A DNA stretch of 64,000 nt from Paenibacillus rhizovicinus (GCF_010365285.1 NZ_CP048286.1:1288001-1352000); one strand, 5' to 3'. Positions 1 through 9,966 are shown, numbered from the stretch's first letter. Numbers and translations: made by a program. The notes: generated by a model not told the origin, from the letters alone.

Positions 1-574
1 TGCGCTGGCTGAGCTTCAGCGCCAGCCCGTCGCCGAACCGTTCCAAACGGAACAGCCGCTGCAGCATCGAGCGGCGGTCCTTGCCGGTCAGCGACAGAAA
101 TTCCGCGAACTTCCCTTGCGGGAGCACGACCGCGCGCGTGAAGTCCTGCATGTTCAGCCCGATCTGGGCTTCCACGCAGCGCGTCACGTCCGCCAGCTTG
201 TCCGCGATGACGACGTCGCCGGCTTCCGTCACTTCCACGAAGCGGCTCAGCGTATTGCTGACGGACACGTCGCCGCCGCGCTTGAACTGCCGTTCCACGC
301 GGAACCGTTTCCGCTCCCCGCCGCCTTCCAAATCGAACGTGAACGCGACGGCCAGCGTTTTCTCCGCCTGATTCATAATGCCTTGCGTACCGTTGGCGGC
401 ACGCTCGACTTTCCCATAGAGAGCCAGCGTCACGGCATCCAGAATGCTGGATTTGCCGCTGCCCGTAGGACCGAAGATGCCGAAGACGCCCGCTTCGCAC
501 AGCCGCTCGAAATCAACCTCCTGCGCTTCGCGGTAACTCTGCAAGCCGCTCAATCGAAGTAAAATCGGCTTCAT
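1..574 (-). CDS. sbcC: Nuclease SbcCD subunit C (partial, N-terminal part only)
   Basis: N-terminal about 190 residues of the SMC-like ATPase SbcC; the rest lies beyond base 1. The start reads MKPILLRLSGLQSYREAQEV, followed by a Walker A motif GPTGSGKSS near residues 36-44 and the typical line LPQGKFAEFL. SbcC pairs with SbcD as an Mre11/Rad50-type complex that opens hairpin and blocked DNA ends. Its ATG overlaps the sbcD stop codon (ATGA), so the two are translationally coupled. It is the last visible gene of the addB-addA-sbcD-sbcC operon. Confidence 0.93.
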   Translation of the reverse strand, partial: MKPILLRLSGLQSYREAQEVDFERLCEAGVFGIFGPTGSGKSSILDAVTLALYGKVERAANGTQGIMNQAEKTLAVAFTFDLEGGGERKRFRVERQFKRGGDVSVSNTLSRFVEVTEAGDVVIADKLADVTRCVEAQIGLNMQDFTRAVVLPQGKFAEFLSLTGKDRRSMLQRLFRLERFGDGLALKLSQR

Positions 575-1797
575 GCGCCTTCACCTCCCGCTTGAACTTC
601 GATGCCGTCCGCGTCTTCGGCGACGCTCGGCGCATCATCCTCTTCCGCGATCAGCTCCAGAAACAATCGAACCGTCTCCGCATCCGGCTCTCCTCCGCCC
701 GTCTGGCGCGAGAAGAAACGGCGGAACAGCTCCTCGGCCGGCAATTGCTCGCGGGACCGGGCATCAAGCTCGATCAGGTCTTCCATTTCCGGATAGACGG
801 GGCGGATATGAACGAGCCCCTCGTGCTGCTTGCGCAGCTGCTGGATCTGCTGCAGCGTCATCGCTTCGGACATATGGATGCTGAGGTCGATCCACGCCCT
901 GGCGTCCCGTCCTTCCTCCAGCCAGCTATGCACTTCGGCAATGCCTCCTTTGGCGTTCCACTGCACGAGCGGCCGCCCGGAGCTTAAGTGGATCTGCCGC
1001 GGGACAACAGGTTGACCGGGAGAAGCGTCGAAGACCGTGACCGCTTTGGCATAATTCGCTTCCGAGAAACTGTAAGCGAGCGGCGAACCGCTGTAGCGCA
1101 TCGTTTCGTCGCCGGCGACCCGCTGCGGGCGATGCAAATGACCTAGCGCCACGTACTGCGCCCCGATTTGCAATGCCGACGGATCCACCGTATAGGCGCC
1201 GCCGATCTGAATCGGCCGCTCGGAATCCGTCTCCAGCCCGCCAAGCACGTAAATATGGCTCATCGCCAAGTTGACGGTATCGCTGCGGAAAGCCGTCCCA
1301 AGCTGGGCCATCAGCCGGCCGACCCGTTCCGAATACGCGCTGCGAAGCTGACCTTCATCCGTCGCCTCGCTCAGCAGCTCGCGCAGCCGCGACTCGGACG
1401 GATACGGGAGCGCGGCGATGACCGCCTGCTCGCCGGTACGCGCAACGTCGATAACGAGCGGCTTGTCCGTCGGCATGCCGACGAGCCGAATGCCGCTGCG
1501 CGCGGCAAGCGGCGCGGAAGCGGACACGCGGTCGGGATGATCGTGGTTGCCGGCGATCACGGCGATCGTACGCTTGCCGCCGTCCGCGAGGCGCGCGACG
1601 GCGTCGTAGAACAGCCCCTCCGCCGCCGCAGGCGGATTGACGGAATCGTACACGTCGCCGGCCAGCAGAATGAGGTCGATGCTTTCGTCTTTTACGATGG
1701 ATGCGAGTTCGTCGACGAATGCCGCCTGTTCCTCGATGCGGCTGCGGCCTTCCAACGAACGTCCGAAATGCCAGTCGGCCGTGTGCAATATACGCAT
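571..1797 (-). CDS. sbcD: Exonuclease subunit SbcD (Mre11-like phosphodiesterase)
   Basis: 408-residue metallophosphoesterase that cuts DNA ends together with SbcC. Metal-binding motifs of the calcineurin-like fold are all visible: MRILHTADWHFG at the N terminus, LILLAGDVYD, VIAGNHDHPDR and ALGHLHRPQ. I chose the ATG at 1797 because it begins directly with MRILHTADWH and has a GGGGGA ribosome site upstream; a longer frame adds 39 residues of antisense-like sequence. The gap to addA is 25 bp, and the stop overlaps the sbcC start, which marks one repair operon. Confidence 0.95.
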   Translation of the reverse strand: MRILHTADWHFGRSLEGRSRIEEQAAFVDELASIVKDESIDLILLAGDVYDSVNPPAAAEGLFYDAVARLADGGKRTIAVIAGNHDHPDRVSASAPLAARSGIRLVGMPTDKPLVIDVARTGEQAVIAALPYPSESRLRELLSEATDEGQLRSAYSERVGRLMAQLGTAFRSDTVNLAMSHIYVLGGLETDSERPIQIGGAYTVDPSALQIGAQYVALGHLHRPQRVAGDETMRYSGSPLAYSFSEANYAKAVTVFDASPGQPVVPRQIHLSSGRPLVQWNAKGGIAEVHSWLEEGRDARAWIDLSIHMSEAMTLQQIQQLRKQHEGLVHIRPVYPEMEDLIELDARSREQLPAEELFRRFFSRQTGGGEPDAETVRLFLELIAEEDDAPSVAEDADGIEVQAGGEGA

Positions 1798-1822
1798 AAT
1801 AATTCGTTCCCCCGTCCCATGA

Positions 1823-4800
1823 TTAAAACAGCTTGACGGCTTTGCCGCCGTCAAGGAAAAACACGTAACATTCGTCGACCTTGCGGCCGAGGATGCCGGC
1901 GATCGCCTCTGCATAGAGCGTCAGCTGGAAACGGTGGCGTTCGGCCGCCTCTTCCCAGCGACCCGCACGGACGCGGTCGGTTTTGTAATCCAACAGCACG
2001 AGTCCCCGTTCGTCCTCGAACAGACAGTCGATAACCCCTTGAATCAGAATCGGCTCTGCCCCGATGCTTTCGGACATGCCCGGGTAGACGCGGGAAGCCG
2101 GCAGCGTGCAGCTGAACGGCGTTTCGCGTCTCACCCAGGGCGCTTCGAGCAGGCGCCGGCCGACCTCTTCCTCGAAGAAGGCCGCCGCTCCCGCAGCATC
2201 CACGGCTTCCGCCTGCTGCTTCGAGAGCATCCGCCGCGCCACCAGCCCTTCGATCACGTCCGTGATCGTCTTCTCGGTCACGCCGTCTTCGGATAGCGGA
2301 ATATGCTGCATGACCAGATGGCTCACCGTTCCCCGCTCTGCGGCGGTAAGCGCAGCTTCTTCCATGAACTTCGGACGACGCAGCCGGAACGTATACTCTC
2401 CGCCGCCGTCCGCGCGTTCCACGGCGCCGGTTTGTTCGAGCTTCGCTTCCGCTGCCGGCAGCTCCGGCTGCGCAAAATCAAAGCTGAACAAATCCAGCTG
2501 ATCGACTGCCGTTTCCGACTCCAAAACCGGCTCTGCCGACATGGACTCGTCGTTCCCGATAATCGCCTGGTCCACGGCCAAAGTAACGTTATCCGTGATC
2601 GGATCATCCGCCAAATCGAAATCAGCTTCAGCCAGGCCCCCTGCTCCATCCATGCCCGCAAGCTCCGGGAGCAGCAAAGCTTCTTCGTCCATCCCCGTCT
2701 CCGCGTGGAGCCGTTTCATCTCCGTCACCGACGTTTTGGCGGCGGTCAATGAGGCTTGCGCGTAAGGGTAGCTCCAGCTAAGACGACGATCGATCTCGGC
2801 GGCCCATTCAGGATCCGCTTCTTCATCGATGAGCGCGAGCTGCTGGACGGCATTCATGCGCGCTTCGAATGCGGCTCTTGCCGCTTCGTCCGTCTCCGCG
2901 CCTGCCGCTGCCTCCAAACCAAGCAGGCTCGCAGGAATGACAGAGGTCCGCCAGTCGCCGAAAGGCACAACCGTTCCTTCCGGTGCGGCTGCCTGCTCCG
3001 AACCGATTACGATCGGCTCGCCCGACGCTAAATCCGTCTCGGCTTCGCCATCCATGCTCTCGGCGTTCGCTTCGCTTATGGGAATGCCGCTATCCGCTGC
3101 ACCCGGCAAGTCCATTGCGCCCGCTTCGTCTCCGATTTCGAATGCGGACGACTGTTCGACCGACATGGATATTCCCGCTCCCATCGCCAGCGGCCCGAGC
3201 CAATCCAGAAACCGCGCGGCGCCGGCGATCCGGAAATCAGGCAGCCGCCCTTCCGCGTCAAGCGCGGTTTGCCAGCGCTGCAGCTGCTTCTCGGCGTTGG
3301 CAACGGTGCCGACGAGGAACATTTTCTCCTTCGGCCTTGTCAGCGCGACGTACAGAATTCGCATTTCTTCCGCCAGCGACTCCATCGCAAGCCGCTGCTT
3401 GATCGCCAAGTACGGTAACGTCGGATAGGCGACCCGCAGTTCCGTATCGACGTAACGCGGACCGAAACCAAGCTGCTTATGCATCAGAAACGGACTATGC
3501 AGGTCTCGGCGGTTAAACGATTTGCCGAGTCCTGCCGCGAATACGACGGGAAATTCCAGCCCCTTGCTCTTGTGGATGGACATTATGCGCACGACGTCTT
3601 CCTGCTCGCCCAGCGCGCGCGCCGTCCCGAGATCGCCGCCGCCGTCCCGCATCCGGTCGATAAACCGGAGGAAGCGGAACAGCCCGCGCAGCGTAGTCGC
3701 CTCGTATTGACGGGTACGGTCATGCAGCGCGCGCAAGTTGGCTTGACGCTGCAAGCCCCCCGTCATGCCGCCGACCAGGTCGTAATAGCCCGTTTCCCGG
3801 TAAATCCGCCACAGCAAGTCGGCCAATGAACCTTGCCGGGCTTCATTCCGCCAATCTTCGAGCGCATCCAGGAAACGGCTCAGTTTGCGTCTCGTTTCTT
3901 CCGGCGCCAAGTGATCGTCCGCGGCCTTGCGCACCGCTTCGAAGTACGACACGCGCCCGCCCGCGATTCGGATCAAAGCCAGTTCTTCCGCCGACAAGCC
4001 GACGATCGGCGAACGAAGCGCCCCGGCGAGCGGAATGTCCTGATACGGGTTGTCGATCACGCGCAGGAGCGAGAGCATCGTCTCGACCTCCGTCGCTTCG
4101 AAATACCCGCTGCTCAGCTCCGCGTAAGCCGGAATGCCCTGCTGCTGCAGTTCTTCGATAATAACCGGCGCCCACTGTTTGTCCGCCCGCAGCAGAATAA
4201 CGATATCCCGCCAAGCGAGCGGCCGTTTGCGGCCTTTCTTGCCGTCATACACGAGGAACGGATCTTCCGCGCCTGCGCCTTCTGCGGCCATCCCCTTCAG
4301 GCGAAGGATCTGCCTTGCGATCCAGCGTGCTTCCAATTGCACGGTCTGGAGCTCCTCCGGACTTTCCGGAGGCAATTCACTCTCAGCGGTCTCCTGGCCG
4401 GAAGCGTCATGATCGGAATCGCCCCGTTCTTCCCCGTCGTCGCTGCCGCCCCGATCGAGCACCGCAAACTCCACCGCGTAACGTTCCGGCGGCCCGCCGT
4501 CGTTCGCCGCCGGATATGATGCGCCGCATACAAGCTCCGCGCGCGCGTCATAGTCCATTTCGGCCGCTCGCTCGCGCATGATGGCACGGAAAACTTCATT
4601 GACGCCGTCCACGACCTCTTGCCTGCTGCGGAAGTTTCGCGCCAAGTCGATGCGCACGCCGTATTCCGCTTCCGCATGCTCCGAATCTGACGAAGCTTCT
4701 TCACCTGATTCGTCTGCCGCCACAGGTACTTCACCGGCCGTTAGATACGACTTATACTTGCGCAGAAACAAGCCCGGCTCCGCCAACCGGAACCGGTAAA

Positions 4801-6157
4801 TGCTCTGCTTGACGTCGCCGACCATGAAGCGGTTGCCCTTGCCCGGGCGGCTGATCAGCGAAACGATCGCCTCCTGCACCATGTTCGTATCCTGGTACTC
4901 GTCGAGCAGAATCTCGTCGAACTGCTGCTGGTATTCCATCGCCGCCGGCGATGGCGCCATCCGTTCGGGCGTCGAGGAGCTGTCGCGCAAGATGCGCAGG
5001 CAGTAATGCTCCATATCGCCGAAATCGATCAGCCCTTTCTCCAGCTTGGCCGCCTCGAACCTTGTGCCGAACTGGTCCACTAGCTCGGCCAGCGTTTCCA
5101 TGTACGGCGCCGATTCTTGCAGTTCCGCCGCGAACTGATCCGGCGAGCGCATGAACAGCTCGTCGTTCAAGCCGCCGATCATGTCTTTCACCTGTTCGCG
5201 CAGCTCCTTGACCTGTTCCTGCAGCGACTTGTCGATCGTATCGCCGCCGCGCTGTCCTTTCAGCTTGCCGAAGCTTGCCGCGGCGAAGGCTTCATGCCAC
5301 GTTTCCCAGGGCTGGCTCCCCACTTTCGCAATCAAGGAACGCACGACACCCAGATCGTCTTGCAGCGTCTCGCCGTACGCCTCAGGGCCAGCCGGGAGAC
5401 GCGTCAACTCGAGCGCTTGTTCCAGCAGGCTCTCCGCGCCTTGCAGCGTCAGCGCCACGCTGCCGCCGAGGCTGGACACCCATTCCGTGCGCCCCAGCTC
5501 GGCCGCATCGCTCACGCGGAAGGAGGCCGCCGTTTGCTGCAGCCAGGCTCTCGGCCAAGGGTTGCTTTGGGCGAAATTGTAAAGCTTCAGCACGAGCGCA
5601 TAGAGCGGCTCATCGCCGCGTTCGCCGCCGAAGCGATCCACGAGCGACAGGAAGGCTTCGCCGCCCGGTCCGTCCATCTCGGCATACCGTTCTTCGAACA
5701 GCTCGTCCAGGACGTCCATTCGGAGCAGCTCCGCTTCCGTCTCGTTGGCAATCCGAAATCCGGGATCGAGTCCGATCAAAGAATAGTACCGGCGGATAAC
5801 GTCGAGGCAGAAGGAGTGAAGCGTCGTGATGGAGGCGCGCCCCATGAGGGCAAGCTGCCTGCGAAGGTGATCGGAATCCGGCTTCTTGTCCAGTTCCTTC
5901 TCCAGCGCAATTCGAATCCGCTCTTTCATCTCGGCGGCCGCGGCCTTCGTGAACGTCGCCACAAGCAGCCGGTCGACATCGGTGTCGGCGGCAATCTTGC
6001 GAATGATTCGTTCCACCAGTACGGCCGTCTTGCCGGAGCCTGCCGCCGCCGCGACGAGAATGTTGCTCCCTCCCGTCACGATGGCGCGCCATTGGTCGTC
6101 CGTCCAAGTGCTGCCGAGCGGCTTGGCCGGTAGTTGATTGTCCATTGCTGCCGTCAT
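1823..6157 (-). CDS. addA: ATP-dependent helicase/nuclease subunit A (AddA)
   Basis: 1444-residue UvrD-type helicase with a C-terminal RecB-like nuclease; with AddB it resects double-strand breaks for RecA loading. Visible motifs in order: Walker A AAAAGSGKT (residues ~37-44), ILLDEYQDTN (motif II), GDVKQSIYRFR (motif III), VRIMSIHKSKGLEFPVV (motif V), MRILYVALTRPKEK (motif VI), and the nuclease core VIDCLFEDERGLVLLDYKTD. It is roughly 200 residues longer than the usual AddA (about 1230-1250). The surplus sits mainly in Glu/Asp/Ala-rich stretches near residues 470-495, 565-602, 990-1065 and 1160-1250. The start overlaps the addB stop (ATGA) and has an AAGGAGG site. Confidence 0.96.
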   Translation of the reverse strand: MTAAMDNQLPAKPLGSTWTDDQWRAIVTGGSNILVAAAAGSGKTAVLVERIIRKIAADTDVDRLLVATFTKAAAAEMKERIRIALEKELDKKPDSDHLRRQLALMGRASITTLHSFCLDVIRRYYSLIGLDPGFRIANETEAELLRMDVLDELFEERYAEMDGPGGEAFLSLVDRFGGERGDEPLYALVLKLYNFAQSNPWPRAWLQQTAASFRVSDAAELGRTEWVSSLGGSVALTLQGAESLLEQALELTRLPAGPEAYGETLQDDLGVVRSLIAKVGSQPWETWHEAFAAASFGKLKGQRGGDTIDKSLQEQVKELREQVKDMIGGLNDELFMRSPDQFAAELQESAPYMETLAELVDQFGTRFEAAKLEKGLIDFGDMEHYCLRILRDSSSTPERMAPSPAAMEYQQQFDEILLDEYQDTNMVQEAIVSLISRPGKGNRFMVGDVKQSIYRFRLAEPGLFLRKYKSYLTAGEVPVAADESGEEASSDSEHAEAEYGVRIDLARNFRSRQEVVDGVNEVFRAIMRERAAEMDYDARAELVCGASYPAANDGGPPERYAVEFAVLDRGGSDDGEERGDSDHDASGQETAESELPPESPEELQTVQLEARWIARQILRLKGMAAEGAGAEDPFLVYDGKKGRKRPLAWRDIVILLRADKQWAPVIIEELQQQGIPAYAELSSGYFEATEVETMLSLLRVIDNPYQDIPLAGALRSPIVGLSAEELALIRIAGGRVSYFEAVRKAADDHLAPEETRRKLSRFLDALEDWRNEARQGSLADLLWRIYRETGYYDLVGGMTGGLQRQANLRALHDRTRQYEATTLRGLFRFLRFIDRMRDGGGDLGTARALGEQEDVVRIMSIHKSKGLEFPVVFAAGLGKSFNRRDLHSPFLMHKQLGFGPRYVDTELRVAYPTLPYLAIKQRLAMESLAEEMRILYVALTRPKEKMFLVGTVANAEKQLQRWQTALDAEGRLPDFRIAGAARFLDWLGPLAMGAGISMSVEQSSAFEIGDEAGAMDLPGAADSGIPISEANAESMDGEAETDLASGEPIVIGSEQAAAPEGTVVPFGDWRTSVIPASLLGLEAAAGAETDEAARAAFEARMNAVQQLALIDEEADPEWAAEIDRRLSWSYPYAQASLTAAKTSVTEMKRLHAETGMDEEALLLPELAGMDGAGGLAEADFDLADDPITDNVTLAVDQAIIGNDESMSAEPVLESETAVDQLDLFSFDFAQPELPAAEAKLEQTGAVERADGGGEYTFRLRRPKFMEEAALTAAERGTVSHLVMQHIPLSEDGVTEKTITDVIEGLVARRMLSKQQAEAVDAAGAAAFFEEEVGRRLLEAPWVRRETPFSCTLPASRVYPGMSESIGAEPILIQGVIDCLFEDERGLVLLDYKTDRVRAGRWEEAAERHRFQLTLYAEAIAGILGRKVDECYVFFLDGGKAVKLF

Positions 6158-9100
6158 GATTCGCTCTCCTCCTTCCCTTGTTCTCCGTGCTGCCCAGGCG
6201 GGTCGGACTGAACGGTCTGTTCCTCTTCTGCTTCTTCGCCGGATGCGAGCAGGTTCCAGACCTCGTCTTTGCCCGCTCTCTGCAGCTTGTTGTAGTCATT
6301 GCCATCAATAAGCGGGTCGAATTGGCAGACCGGCTTGTAATCGCAGAACTGGCAAGGCGTTTTCCCGCCCAGCCGGTAAGGCGAAATCGATACGTCGCCT
6401 CCCGCGATCCTGTCGCCGATCCTGCGGAGCGTGCCGCGGACGGATTTGCGCAAAGTTCCCCATTGCTCGTCCGACACGACGGAAGAACTGCTGTAGAAGG
6501 CGCCGTCCTTCTTGAGCGCCAGAGGAAGCAGATCGGAATACCCCGTCGACAGCGCGTTATCCATCAATCGGACGGTCTCCTCGTCCGCGAGGACAAGCCC
6601 CTTCAGCTTGAATCGCTTCAGCATTTCCGATCTGGCTTTCGCCGGAGGCATGCCGTTCGACGATGAGAGGATCGGATTGTGCACGTGGAAATAGAGCGCT
6701 CCCGCGGCCTTCGCGGGCTGTCCCAGCCATTCCGGCGCATGCGTCAGCAGCACGTCCAAGTACGTCAGCATTTGCAGCGCCATGCCGTAGGCGACTTCTT
6801 CCAGCCGCAGCTGCTTGGCACTGGATTTGTAATCGATGACGCGCAGCAGCAAGCCGTCCGTCGTTTGCGCGGCATCGACGCGGTCGATCCGTCCGACCAT
6901 CTCAAGCGTCTTGCCGTCCGAAAGCGGAATCGTCACCGGAGGCAGCGGACCTTCCGGCCCGAAGCCGATTTCGAGCCCGACCGGCTTGAACGCCGCGCGC
7001 CGCGCGTGTTCGCCGAGAATAACGGCGGCTTGGCTGATAATGTCGCGCAGCTTGCGCGCCACGTATTGGTGGCGGCTGCTGCTGAACAAAATCTGCGATT
7101 GCAGCCGCAGCGCCAGCTCGCTCACGATCGCCGAGCAGTGCTCGCGCAGCTCCTCCGCCGTCAACGAGCCCCAGCGGTCGCCGAGCGTTTCCGTAAGCCG
7201 GGTAAGCGCGGCATGAAACAGCTGTCCGATATCCGGCGCAGCCAGCTTGTATTGATCCCGTTCGCGCAGACGAAGCCCGTGAATGGCGAAATGCTGAAAC
7301 GGACACGAGACGAACCGTTCCATCCGCGACACGCTTCCCCGAAGCAGCTTGCCGTACAGCAGCTCCGCCGTCTCGCGGGATAGCGCCGGTTCTTCGTTCG
7401 AGTAACGGAGCGACCCCGCAAGGCGCTGGAGCTTGTCCTGCCATGCCGGCCTGACCGCGTACCAGTTATAGGTCTCCCACCAGAACGGAGCGATTTCGCT
7501 CCCGTGCCGCCATGCCCTCAGCTGCGTAATCAAATACGACAGCGTCCGGTCCGGATGCGCCATGAACGCTTGCTGTTCGGCTTCCGGCATGCTTGGCACC
7601 GGTTCTACGGCTACGCCTTTCTCCGTCAGTCCCGGGAACAGGCCTTTCACGTGCCGAATGACCTCGGACGGCAGCAGGCTCTTGCCTTCTTCGTCCGCGA
7701 GCGGCCAGCTGATCCATAGATGGCGGCTCGGCGTCGTCAGCGCGTTGTAGATCATGAAGCGCTCGTCGAGCAGCTTCCTGCGAACGCCCGGCGCCATAAC
7801 GAGACCGCCGCTTTCCAGCGTCTCCCGCTCCTGCTCCGTCAGCACGCCGTCTTCTTTCATTCGCTGCGGCATGACCCCGTCGTTCGCGCCTAATAAATAA
7901 CAAATTAATATATTGCCGGAGCGCGTCCGGTCCATGCTGCCGACCAGCACTTGATCGAGCGAAGGCGGCACGGAAGCAAGCTTCAAGCTTTCGATCCCCG
8001 TCTCCGCCATGCCGGCGAACAGTTCGATCGTCACCGGTTCCGTTCCGGTCATTTCCGTCAGCTGATCCAGCAGATCCATGACGCCGTCCCATAACTGCCG
8101 GTGCTCCCGTGCGCGCAGCGTATTCCCCGCGGCGATCTCCTTGCGGCTCCAGCGCTCCAGCCGGTCAGGCGCATCGACGTTCATCAGCAGCCCGTATACC
8201 GCTTCGCACATGCCCCGGACGTCCTTTGCCTTCTTCAGCTCCCGAACGAATTTCTTCAGGACGGGAACTACGGCTTCCCTCGCGGCCATCACCGCTTCGA
8301 ATTCGCGCAGCTCGCGTTCCCCGGCCTGTACCGGATCGCCGTCCAGCGTGTCCCGTGCCAGCGGCTTCCACTGATTGACCGACAGCCATTTGTTCCCGTT
8401 CATGCCCGTCGCGAGCGCGTAGTTTTCCAGCAAATCGAACGTTTCCCTTGTCAGGCTTCCGTCCTCCGGAATGAGCAGCTCCGTCTTAATGCAGCGGAAA
8501 ACGGCCTCGAACCGCCAGCCGTAGGTCGCGATTTCCAAAGCCGAGCGGATAAACTCAACAAGCGGATGATGAAGCGCCGCATTCTTCTGATCCAGGAAGA
8601 ACGGTATGCCGTAATCGGAGAAAACCGCCTTGACGTAGTCGTTGTAATCCGGCGCATTGCGCACCATGACCGCGAGGTCGCGGTAACGCAGATCTTCGTC
8701 GCGCACGCGCTGCACGATATCCCTGGCGACGGCCTCCACTTCCGCTCTGCGTCCGGAAGCCGCGTGAAGCGAAACTTCCCCTTCGGCAAGCTCCGCCGGC
8801 GACAGCTGAAGCGCTTTTCTTCCGCCATAGCCGTAATAGCGCTCCACATGCGCAAGCATCGGGCTGTCCTTGAAACGGTAAGGCGTTCCTTCCAGCAGCA
8901 AAGGCTCCTCGATTTCCAGCGCGTTGTTCACCGCCAGGTCGCGCAGCTTCATGAATGTCTCCGCTGTCGGCCGGAACAAGTCCAGCTCATGCGGCATTTC
9001 GCCGTTCCCATACTGCTTGTCCAGACAGAGGGTCACCGTCATGTTCTTGGCATGCTGCATGAGCGCTTCCAGCGCTTCCAGCTCCTTCGGCGTAAAGCCG

Positions 9101-9726
9101 TGGAAGCCGTCGACCCAAATCTCGCAATCTCGCATGGAGGGCGCGTCATGGAATCCTCGAACCAGCCAGCCGAGATAGTCTTCCGAATCCACGTACAGTC
9201 CGGCGAGCTCTTGCTCCAGGCGGCTCGATATCAGCTGCAGATCGTCCAGCTTGCGGCTGAGCAGCGTGCTGCGGGAGCCCGACAAATGGTTGTCCCCGAA
9301 CCCCTGCAGCGCCTCGGTGTCGATCCCGTACCGCTTCCACTCCGTCATGAGCTCGCCCAGCCGTTCGATAAACCCATGCTGGCTCTCGCTGCCTTGGAAC
9401 AGCTGCAGCTCGCTGTTCAGCCGGGATACGATCTTGTAAAGCAGCATGTTCTTGCCGTTCTCGCTGATCGGCGTCAGCGCGGTCCCGCCCGTTTCCTGCA
9501 TAATGCGGAAGGAGAGACGCCGAAAGCTAAGCGCTTGCGCCCGAATAGAGCCGTTCAGCTCCGGGCGATGGAGCAGCGCGTACTCCGTTTGAAAGGTAGC
9601 CTGCTCCGGCACCAATATAATAATAGGCGGGCCATCGGGCTCTGCCAAAATACGCCTGCGAATGTCGTCCAGGCAAAAATGCGTCTTGCCCGTGCCGGAT
9701 CGTCCGATTACAAAACGGAGCGCCAA
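6154..9726 (-). CDS. addB: ATP-dependent helicase/deoxyribonuclease subunit B (AddB)
   Basis: About 1190 residues. AddB is the second nuclease/helicase subunit of AddAB. N-terminal Walker A GRSGTGKT; the C-terminal nuclease domain has VIDYKSSAKQL; an iron-sulfur cluster is indicated by CPFQHFAIHG plus the late triad CQFCDYKPVC. I prefer the TTG at 9726: it is preceded by GAGGTGG at 6-nt spacing and gives MALRFVIGRSGTGKT, the short leader normal for AddB. An ATG at 9759 would add 11 residues but has no good ribosome site. First gene of the repair operon, with a LexA-like box upstream. Confidence 0.93.
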   Translation of the reverse strand: MALRFVIGRSGTGKTHFCLDDIRRRILAEPDGPPIIILVPEQATFQTEYALLHRPELNGSIRAQALSFRRLSFRIMQETGGTALTPISENGKNMLLYKIVSRLNSELQLFQGSESQHGFIERLGELMTEWKRYGIDTEALQGFGDNHLSGSRSTLLSRKLDDLQLISSRLEQELAGLYVDSEDYLGWLVRGFHDAPSMRDCEIWVDGFHGFTPKELEALEALMQHAKNMTVTLCLDKQYGNGEMPHELDLFRPTAETFMKLRDLAVNNALEIEEPLLLEGTPYRFKDSPMLAHVERYYGYGGRKALQLSPAELAEGEVSLHAASGRRAEVEAVARDIVQRVRDEDLRYRDLAVMVRNAPDYNDYVKAVFSDYGIPFFLDQKNAALHHPLVEFIRSALEIATYGWRFEAVFRCIKTELLIPEDGSLTRETFDLLENYALATGMNGNKWLSVNQWKPLARDTLDGDPVQAGERELREFEAVMAAREAVVPVLKKFVRELKKAKDVRGMCEAVYGLLMNVDAPDRLERWSRKEIAAGNTLRAREHRQLWDGVMDLLDQLTEMTGTEPVTIELFAGMAETGIESLKLASVPPSLDQVLVGSMDRTRSGNILICYLLGANDGVMPQRMKEDGVLTEQERETLESGGLVMAPGVRRKLLDERFMIYNALTTPSRHLWISWPLADEEGKSLLPSEVIRHVKGLFPGLTEKGVAVEPVPSMPEAEQQAFMAHPDRTLSYLITQLRAWRHGSEIAPFWWETYNWYAVRPAWQDKLQRLAGSLRYSNEEPALSRETAELLYGKLLRGSVSRMERFVSCPFQHFAIHGLRLRERDQYKLAAPDIGQLFHAALTRLTETLGDRWGSLTAEELREHCSAIVSELALRLQSQILFSSSRHQYVARKLRDIISQAAVILGEHARRAAFKPVGLEIGFGPEGPLPPVTIPLSDGKTLEMVGRIDRVDAAQTTDGLLLRVIDYKSSAKQLRLEEVAYGMALQMLTYLDVLLTHAPEWLGQPAKAAGALYFHVHNPILSSSNGMPPAKARSEMLKRFKLKGLVLADEETVRLMDNALSTGYSDLLPLALKKDGAFYSSSSVVSDEQWGTLRKSVRGTLRRIGDRIAGGDVSISPYRLGGKTPCQFCDYKPVCQFDPLIDGNDYNKLQRAGKDEVWNLLASGEEAEEEQTVQSDPPGQHGEQGKEESES

Positions 9727-9795
9727 CTCGCCCACCTCTTCCATTTTCGATTCTTTCATTCTACCATACGCTATCTATTTGTTCACGCCAAAACA

Positions 9796-9809
9796 CAAAC
9801 ATTTGTTCT
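9796..9809 (-). promoter_or_regulatory. LexA/DinR-type SOS operator upstream of addB
   Basis: On the minus strand the site reads AGAACAAATGTTTG. This fits the Gram-positive LexA consensus CGAACRNRYGTTYC at 12 of 14 positions; only the two outermost bases differ. It lies about 70 bp before the addB TTG, where it would overlap a promoter (TAGATA near 9768-9773 is a possible -10). The operator is inferred from sequence alone. Confidence 0.6.
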
Positions 9810-9966
9810 GAATTTGGATCGGTAAATTGTGCAATGGTCCCTTCAGCCAGCTAAGTTCATGCGTAAAAAACAACTATACTCGTTCTTTCACTTGCCGGTG
9901 TATATCTTGACATGCGTTAATATAGATGTCGGGCCGACGAAATCTTCGCGAAAGGAGCTGATCCAG

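Noticed and set aside
8101..9825. 574-codon plus-strand frame opposite addB
   Set aside because: Shadow frame; the addB motifs are complete on the minus strand.
9901..9930. TTGACA near 9907 as a -35 for the short transcript
   Set aside because: The only TATA-like hexamer downstream is 8 bp away, and at 17 bp the sequence is CGGGCC, so it is not a usable promoter.
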